Origin: Owenia fusiformis | Lineage: Eukaryota > Annelida > Polychaeta > Sabellida > Oweniidae | Assembly: GCA_903813345.2 (NCBI GenBank) | Contig: CAIIXF020000003.1 | Span: forward strand, 17,870,931 to 17,934,930 | Reading direction: 5' to 3' | DNA: 64,000 bases | Part shown: positions 57,538 to 64,000 of the stretch, piece by piece | Numbering within the stretch: position 1 is the stretch's first letter | How the letters are laid out: every line of letters begins with the position of its first letter | Position numbers and translations under genes: made by a program | Notes under the pieces: model-generated | Database searches by the model: none | Told to the model about the DNA's origin: nothing | Seen by the model: only the letters and a program-made list of their open reading frames with translations

Positions 57538-58737
57538 CTATTTGCTCATCCCAAGATGTAGGATCCGGCGGAGATATTTAGGTCCATTCCAATGACCCCT
57601 GAAAAATATTATAAATCTAGATAACAGCAACGCCAAAGCCTAGTTAATCAACCATGACTGCCAGTTTCAGAAATGGCCCACCAATTATCCAAATTTTCAT
57701 TAGATAGTGTAATATGCTTCTAAGTAGTCACATGTCATGTACAGGGTGTCCCAAAAAATTGTACCAGGATAAACATGGAATAACTCGGAGTATTGAAGGA
57801 ATATTCTTGAAATTTGATCATCTGGCAGACAATTTAATTATCATACACCATCTCAAAGTGTTTGTACTAAATTTTAAACATAAACACTTTCCTCAACTGT
57901 GAGACATACACCCACCTACCCATATTACCAATACAGTGACCTATTGAAAGTGCGAGACTCTTTGTAAAAAGTATTTCTTGGCAAACTTACTTAACTAAAC
58001 CTTTCCAGTAAAGATGAGGCATGAAGTCTTTCTTCAAGTGGTACATGAACCTCCGTTCCTTTGCCTGGTTAATAGGGAACGTCTCAAGGGGCTCTTGATC
58101 AAACCCAAACTCAGCCATTATTACCTTGCCCTTGGTTGTAATAAGAGGGCATGAGGTGTAGCCGTCATACTGAAAATGAAAAAACTCAAACTGTAATTCT
58201 TGCTTCACTGTAATGATAGGGTAGTAAACAGAGTTGAGAGGCAAAAACATTACAGAAGGCCACAGAAGATAATTCAGATGTTATTTCTGACTTGGAGTGC
58301 GAAAAGGTCCAATAATAGTATTACATGTAAATATTCCCTTTAACTCCAACGACCACTGAATGCCAAAATTTATCCGCAAAAAAGTTGGAGACTATAACAA
58401 TATACCACCACTTCTTGTGGTGACATTACAAAGGACATGTAAAATACATTGCAAATACATGATCAAGCTGCATTCTTTTAATCTATGTAAAATGACTGAA
58501 GACACTCTGTACACGTTACTAGTAACACTCTACAATGGGTTCATGACGAATCATATCTCATAGTAGACCATAGAATTCTTCTACAGTAATAATATGAGAA
58601 ATAAAAATTTCCGAATCGTTATGCCACAGTAACATTGTGAAAATTACTTAACAGAACAATTATACTTACAACAGCCTTCATTGGTTTGCCATCCAATAGA
58701 GCATTGAGATTACGCTGCAGAACACGTGACTGACTCG
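57538..58737 (-). CDS. SQOR: Sulfide:quinone oxidoreductase, mitochondrial, 3' exons
   Basis: Three minus-strand exons (58737-58670, 58169-57991, 57598-57538) join at phases 0 and 2 and end at TAG. They encode about the last 102 residues. Signature stretches: SQSRVLQRNL, YDGYTSCPLITTKGKVIMAE, PLETFPINQAKERRFMYHLK, DFMPHLYWKGLV, and the final exon GHWNGPKYLRRILHLGMSK. These follow the known C-terminus of SQOR, the inner-membrane flavoprotein that oxidises sulfide to persulfide and passes electrons to ubiquinone; this part carries the second active-site region and the membrane-facing end. The stop codon directly after the middle exon is not used, because a consensus donor GTAAGT overlaps it. 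The upstream exons (FAD domains, GDC motif) were not found between 58738 and 60415, so they lie beyond the TRIM-like gene or outside the window. Confidence 0.9.
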
Positions 58738-60415
58738 CTAAAATGATACAATAACATTCAATGAAAAAAAAGGAAAAAATCTCATGCTTTTATGTTCAAT
58801 ATGTTTTACATACAAATTCAAGTTTACAATCCAGCTAAAATATTATGACTCATTATATGATATACAAAAAGGTAGTGGCTGCAATTTTTAAATGATTGTT
58901 TTACAGATAGTATATTTTTTGTCCCGCCCCTTAAACATTGAAAGTAGAGGGAGATATGTGACCTAGATTTACATTTTTTGCTGTCTGATGCAAGTCGGTC
59001 AGACTCAATATGTTCTAATATAATATAAGTATGTGCCTTGCCTTTATTTTACAAATGGCAGCGCAGTGCTTTGACTTAAAGTGAACCATTATCTTCAGGG
59101 TAGCATACCGTACCCTTTCTCAAAGTCAGTTTGGATGTTTTGCATCTTTGGATCAATGTGCTCAGTGAGGGATCTTTACCCAAAATAAGTACATATATAT
59201 TATATGCATGAGTGAATTGAATGATAACACCACAAAAAATTCTGAAGGAATCACCAACTCACCCCTTATTCACAATAACCATAGAAGGAACCAGAATGCT
59301 TCATCTCAGACAGACAAATTTGGCATAGTGCAAATCCATTTTCATCAATTTACCTCCAACCTTGTATTGCATTTTATCACTACTGAACAGTAAAGACTGC
59401 GTGGGATTTGTTGACAGATGTTGATCCTCTGATACTCTAATGAAGTTTGAAACTGAATGCTATCTGTCCCACATCATTTTAGACCGAATGCTCCATCTCG
59501 CATAAATGATAGTATCTACAACTATATTTTTGATGACAAGAGTGTTGTAATGATCTTCGGTATGAATGAAATGAACCTTGGTCTTGTGGTCTGGGATTAT
59601 GATATTGTTTCCTGGATAGTAGGGAAAGGGGTACTAGACATTGTTTCTTTACAGGTAAGATCATACTTTGGGTATATTTGGGTACTGTATTCACGCTTAG
59701 ATTTTTCATTTTCTTACTCAGCTTTCTAACACTTTTTCATCTTTTCATTTTGGCACTTGCGCATACATCTTTGCATGCCCTCCATACTGGCTAAAACATT
59801 CTTTGTAAAAAAATAGGCAACATTACATATAAATCAATAATGGGACATTTTAAACTTGTTTATGTAGAGAGATGTTTCTTACAAATGAGGTGTTCAATCT
59901 GACTGTAATTCTGCAGACCATAATTCCATAAAGCACATTTTTTCTTAACACTGTTTCCCCTACTCATATTGTGACCAGAAATTATGAAAACTATTTCATT
60001 TACTGGGCATTTCACTTTTCCGGTAACTTTACGACAACTGATAGTATAAACAAACAACAACTGCTATAATTATATAAAAACAATTATATTTGATGTATAT
60101 TTCAATTGTAAACAATTATAATAATATATACATTGAGTGATTATATCATAAAATTATGAACTGTTTATGTATACAGCAAATCAAAATCAAAATTTTCAAA
60201 TAAATATATGTACATCAGTAATTTAATCTACATTAACCACTTTTGTAAACCATATCTTAAACCCATTGAAATTCAGCTGGTGTATTTTAATCAAAATCAC
60301 AAACAATTATATGTACATTGTGTGATTGGTAGAGCATTAAATATGCCAACTAAACTCCAATACAAACATTTTTGAAAAATTTAAATACAGCTACCTGCAT
60401 TCTATTTTGTCTACT
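58738..60415. other. Stretch without recognisable exon upstream of SQOR exons
   Basis: I searched the minus strand for the expected preceding SQOR exon (an NVF-x-x-GDC type motif ending in a phase-1 donor) and did not find it. Sequence is AT-rich with no clear repeat element. Small open frames on both strands lack protein-family patterns. Confidence 0.5.
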
Positions 60416-60499
60416 TTAAGAGATAGTACAGCAATGGCAGAGCCTACGTTCAGTCTCAGTTCCTATCTCAGGCTGTAACAATCTTTCTCTTTCTCCAGC

Positions 60500-61115
60500 C
60501 ATGTTATTTATAGAAGAGTGTATTCTAGGCCCTGACCTGTTACTTCTAGAAGAGTCTGTATTTGTCCCAGGCCCTGGCCTGTTATTTCTAGAAGAGTCTG
60601 TATTTGGCCCAGATTCTGACCTGTTATTTCTAGAATTAGAAGAGTCTATATTTGTCCTAGGCCCTGGCCTGTTATTTCTAGAAGAGTCTGTATTTGGCCC
60701 AGATTCTGACCTGTTATTTCTAGAATTAGAAGAGTCTGTATTTGTCCTAGGCCCTGGCCTGTTATTTCTAGAAGAGGCTGTATTTGTCCTAGGCTCCGAC
60801 CTGTTATTTCTGGAAGAGTCTGTATTTGTCCTAGGCTCTGACCTGTCATTTCTAGAAGAGTCTCTATCTGCCCTGAGCCCTGGTCTGTTATTTCTAGAAG
60901 AGGCTGTGTTTGTCCTAGACTCTGACCTGTTATTTCTAGAAGAGGCTGTATTTGTCCTAGGCTCTGACCTGTTATTTCTGGAAGAGTCTGTATTTGTGCT
61001 AGACCCCGATCCGTTATTTCTAGAAGAGTCTCTATTTGCCCTGGGCCCTGACCTGTTACTTCTAGAAGAGTTGGCATTTGTCCTAGACTCTGACATATTT
61101 TCATCTAAAGCATGA
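60500..61115. repeat. Coding minisatellite, 42/45-bp units (SSRNNRSGPRTNTD)
   Basis: About fourteen units on the minus strand encode SSRNNRSGPRTNTD with variants (RPGPR, RSEPR, RSESG) and an occasional extra NS. Unit length always keeps the frame. The opposite strand is also open over the same span because of the repeat, giving an LLFLEESVFVLGPGL-type shadow frame that is not a gene. Confidence 0.88.
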
Positions 61116-61394
61116 AATGTTGTCCCTGGTTCTAAATTGTTATAATTAATACTGTCTGCAGGACTAGGTCCAGGAACAAAGCAGCGATCTCTAGTATCAT
61201 TTTGAAATTGTGAGTGAATACCCATTTGAACTTGCAACAGAATCTCCTTTTGAAGCTCTAACTCATCTTCTCCACTATAACCAATGTCTAATTGAAGTTG
61301 TAACAGGCTGTCATCCTTGTATCCAATGGCCTTTTGAAGATATAAAAGGTCTTCACCTTGATACTGAATATCTGCACTCTCTTGTCTTGAATGT

Positions 61395-61780
61395 AACTGG
61401 TCATCAGACCGGCGCCTACTCCCAGTCTCAGCCAAACCGTGCAGTTCAGGATGTAACTGGTCACTAGTCATGGGCCAACTATCCTGTTCAAGATATAACT
61501 GGTCACTAGTCTCAGGCCAATCGTCCTGTCCAAGATGTAAATGGTCACTTGTCTCAGCCCAACCGTACTGTTCAGGATGTAACTGGTCACTAGTCATGGG
61601 CCAACTGTCCTGTTCATGATATAACTGGTCACTAGTCTCAGGCAAATCATCCTGTCCAGGATGTAACTGGTCACTAGTCTCAGGCCAATTGTCCTGTTCA
61701 GGATGTAGCTGGTGCCTAGTCTCAGGCCAACTGTCCAGTCCATGATGCAACTGATCATCAGTCTCAATACCTTCATGGTT
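61395..61780. repeat. Coding minisatellite, 42-bp units (DQLHPEQDSWPETS)
   Basis: Nine units on the minus strand encode variants of DQLHPEQDSWPETS directly after the B-box2 of the TRIM-like gene. Alternate units are more alike (WPMTSDQ / WAETSDH / LPETSDQ), indicating an 84-bp or larger higher-order unit. Confidence 0.88.
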
Positions 61781-62632
61781 CTTTTTTGGTTCTAAATTAT
61801 GTCCTTGATGACTGGAGATCAAACATTCTTGACAGATAAAACGTTGATCATCTTTACAGAACAATGTTAGCCGCCAGTCTGTATGCTGTCTGCAGTAAAG
61901 TGTGGAGCTTGAGAGAAACCTCATGGCAGCTTTATCAATTCTGGCTCTATCACCTAGAGATAAGGAAAGAAAAATTATTTTGATCAGTAAAAATAGATGG
62001 CACAGTATCAGACTGATTTAATCATGAAAGACGTAAGATCATGGTTATTCTAGCTAATAAAGAAATCATAAAGACCAATACTATGGAGAAACTTTCAAGA
62101 CATCAGTCATGATAATCAACAACAACTTGGTACCTGTAAGATCAAGCATCTTGTGAGAATATGTAGATTCTAACAGCTTGTGTAATTCTCCGCAATCTTC
62201 ACAGAGCTTTTCATTACACTGCAAACACATCCATACAGCATCAAGCATTTCTCCACCTTGATAGCATGTATCACAAATCAATCGCCGTTGTTGTTGTTCA
62301 GTCCTTCCTTTAGTTGGTGTTGTTGGTCGGTTCTTCAATGCGTCCAAAACAGAATTAACAATTGGGTTCACTTTTAAACCAGCAGCCCCTTCAATAGGTT
62401 TCAGGACAACTTCTCTGCAGGCGGGGCATTAAAATCTCCTTCCAGTCTCTACATCCATAACTCCCTGTATACAATTCTTACAGAAGATATGCATACATGG
62501 TAGTGATCTAGGATTATCCAAAGTCCCCATACACACTAAACAGTTAACTGAATCCATCAATGGATCCACCTCCATTCTTGACATTGCCATTTTGATATTA
62601 GTGTCAAATATATGGGAGGCAAGAAAGAATGT

Positions 62633-62830
62633 CTTTACTTTACTAATCACTGACCTTCTACGCCATAAATAAATGTCTTTTACATTATAGTCACACAGAA
62701 AAACAATGTCTTTTATAGTCACATGACTTGCCTTTACTTTACTAATTACTACCCTTCTACGCCATAAATAAATGTCTTTTACATTATAGTCACTCAGAAA
62801 AACAATGTCTTTTATAGTCACATGACTTGC
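62633..62830. repeat. Two 99-bp direct repeats just upstream of the TRIM-like start codon
   Basis: Units 62633-62731 and 62732-62830 differ at about four positions. Each contains CTTCTACGCCATAAATAAAT, GTCTTTTACATTATAGTCAC and GTCTTTTATAGTCACATGAC. They end 43 bp before the presumed ATG, so they lie in the promoter or 5' UTR. The unit is 33 codons long and stays open on the minus strand, so an N-terminal extension cannot be fully excluded. Confidence 0.85.
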
Positions 62831-63398
62831 TCTGTGTCAATAAACATGTCATTTAGTGTTAGTGTTATCTCACTGAAGCACCATCATAGGTGAGGCATAG
62901 TTGTATTTATTTGAGGAATTTTTTCAAGAAGTCCTTCAGATAAAAATACAATGAGCATTTACTCAACATATATTAGAGAAACATGTACAAAATAATGATA
63001 AATTGAAGTTTATATCGGATGATTGCAATGGACTCATACTCACATGACATCTACATCATACATGTAGTTTGAGCAATTTTAAAAATCATTTTTTAATGAG
63101 TTCATTTACAATGTATAACATGTATGAACGGTACATGAAATATAAGACAATAGGAGAGGTACAGTATAATAGTGGGAATTGGAATTTTGATGATAAAACA
63201 CAGAGAGCAATATTTATGAACTGTTATTTTCAATTTGGTCATACAAGGGATGCCTGGTCATTTTAAAAAGCAGGGCAGTATTTCCAGACTGATTTCTAAA
63301 ACCAAGACTACATAGTTGTTCCAACCCTTTGGAAAAAATAAGTGGATGACAAATAAGCAGTAATTTTTGACTCATACTCACAGGCTGGTATCGAAATA

Positions 63399-63826
63399 TT
63401 TGTCCGCTGTGACGGAGCATGCTATTTTTCATAAAAACACTAAGAATACTTCACGATTTATTTTTTAACTCATATGTTTTGTTATACCATACAAAATTAC
63501 TTACTCCATGCAATGGATATATCATTTGCGGGTAACTTTCACTTCTGTTTGAAGTCCAATTACACTGGGAAGAAAAGCTATTGAAAATGGCGCCGGAGTA
63601 TCATACTTCAAAATGTACCATTTCTTGTTTAACTTTCTAATGGCACAATATAGTGACACGATAATATTTACAAATGGTTTCAGCATAACTTTGAAGGTAT
63701 AAATGAGATGTTGATATATTTTGTCTTTTTAATTCTTTTATAAAAAATAATGTTTAATTTTTTTGTACGCTGTGACGGAGCAGTTGCAAATCTGAACTGT
63801 GAAAATGCTCCGTCACAGCGGACAAA
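63399..63826. mobile_element. MITE with TTTGTCCGCTGTGACGGAGCA ends
   Basis: The left end TTTGTCCGCTGTGACGGAGC at 63399 matches exactly, inverted, the right end ending at 63826. An extra inner copy of the left end (TTTGTACGCTGTGACGGAGC, near 63761) faces the right end and makes a tight hairpin around 63759-63829. AAATAT flanks both sides approximately. No coding content. The rest of 62831-64000 shows no exon. Confidence 0.8.
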
Positions 63827-64000
63827 AAATATTAATATATTATGCAGTGTATTCAGCAGTTATCTATTTTGCACAGTGGCATCTATCTAAGGCAAGAAAT
63901 TTGATTAAAACTTTAAAATAGTTGGAATATCTCACAAATCAAAGACTTCATAGCCTTGAGGATTTGGTCAAGTGAGCTTCCAGTGTAAATCATTTCAAAA

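Larger units (their letters stand above)
60416..62590 (-). pseudogene. TRIM-like RING/B-box protein with an in-frame stop in the RING finger
   Basis: Two exons, 62590-62134 and 61953-60416, join at phase 1 to 664 residues with one internal stop. The start MAMSRMEVDP is followed by a RING finger (CLVCMGTLDN, SLPCMHIFCKNC, then CPAC). Just before the last Cys pair the frame reads GRRF-stop-CPACRE; the TAA is at 62431-62429. After it come a B-box1-like zinc region (ICDTCYQGG, CLQCNEKLCEDC, ELHK) and, at the start of exon 2, a B-box2 (YCRQHTDWRL, LFCKDDQRFICQECLISSHQ). No coiled coil or SPRY/NHL domain follows. Instead there are two minisatellite-encoded regions and a tail ending CHCCTIS, whose last four residues fit a prenylation CaaX box. 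Either this is a recent pseudogene or allele, or the stop is an assembly error. Everything else is intact, which favours a young lesion or an error. Confidence 0.72.

Noticed and set aside
57738-57768. Mariner-like end ACAGGGTGTCCCAAAAAATTG as a full element
   Set aside because: No matching inverted partner was found nearby. The same applies to 28763 and 34560, so these are only solitary or truncated ends.
57987-57989. Stop codon TAA as the end of SQOR
   Set aside because: It overlaps a consensus donor GTAAGT, and an exon at 57598-57538 supplies the exact family C-terminus in the right phase.
60501-61115. 204-codon plus-strand open frame rich in LLFLEESVF units
   Set aside because: It is the mirror of the coding minisatellite of the TRIM-like gene. 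The minus strand joins in frame to a B-box exon, and the plus strand has no domain or splice partner.
1-64000. CRISPR array, operons or prokaryotic regulatory sites
   Set aside because: The window is clearly an intron-bearing animal genome. The tandem arrays have no spacer-repeat structure.

Overview
This is a window of eukaryotic, metazoan DNA. It is AT-rich, its genes are split by GT-AG introns at conserved phases, and it is densely packed with small transposable elements, hairpins and minisatellites. The gene families (REJ/PKD1-type polycystin, 15-PGDH-like dehydrogenases, PX adaptor, mitochondrial sulfide:quinone oxidoreductase, TRIM-like B-box protein, animal relative of the plant DEX1 FG-GAP protein) fit a marine invertebrate. 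A hemichordate or another invertebrate deuterostome is my preferred guess, but the sequence alone does not prove it. No prokaryotic, organellar or viral genome is present.

Layout. 1-3747 (-): four exons of a Mutator-like transposase-domain gene running off the left edge. 4811-18111 (+): the last three coding exons of a polycystin channel. Its 10.8-kb intron holds a complete five-exon four-transmembrane gene on the other strand (5738-9011) and a stack of nested DNA transposons (9125-12204). 20388-26135 (-): a complete nine-exon FG-GAP/DEX1-like membrane protein. 27426-28256 (-): an unrecognised single-exon gene with a possible RFX-like winged helix and a zinc ribbon. 29411-31170: a second transposon stack whose order of insertion can be read. 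31589-36906 and 38860-43485 (+): two tandem 15-PGDH-like dehydrogenase genes with seven exons each and identical phases. 46808-53346 (+): a three-exon PX-domain protein. 57538-58737 (-): the last three exons of SQOR. 60416-62590 (-): a RING/B-box TRIM-like gene with an in-frame stop inside the RING finger and two long coding minisatellites.

I assembled the exons by hand from splice sites and reading phase. For every multi-exon gene the phases close exactly: 798 nt for each dehydrogenase, 2088 nt for the FG-GAP gene, 954 nt for the PX gene and 855 nt for the four-TM gene. No operon-like logic links the genes, and each appears to be its own transcription unit. The most distinctive content is the mobile DNA: at least ten non-autonomous elements with clear terminal inverted repeats, several with exact target-site duplications, plus a dispersed GTGGTGACAT repeat family with about ten copies.
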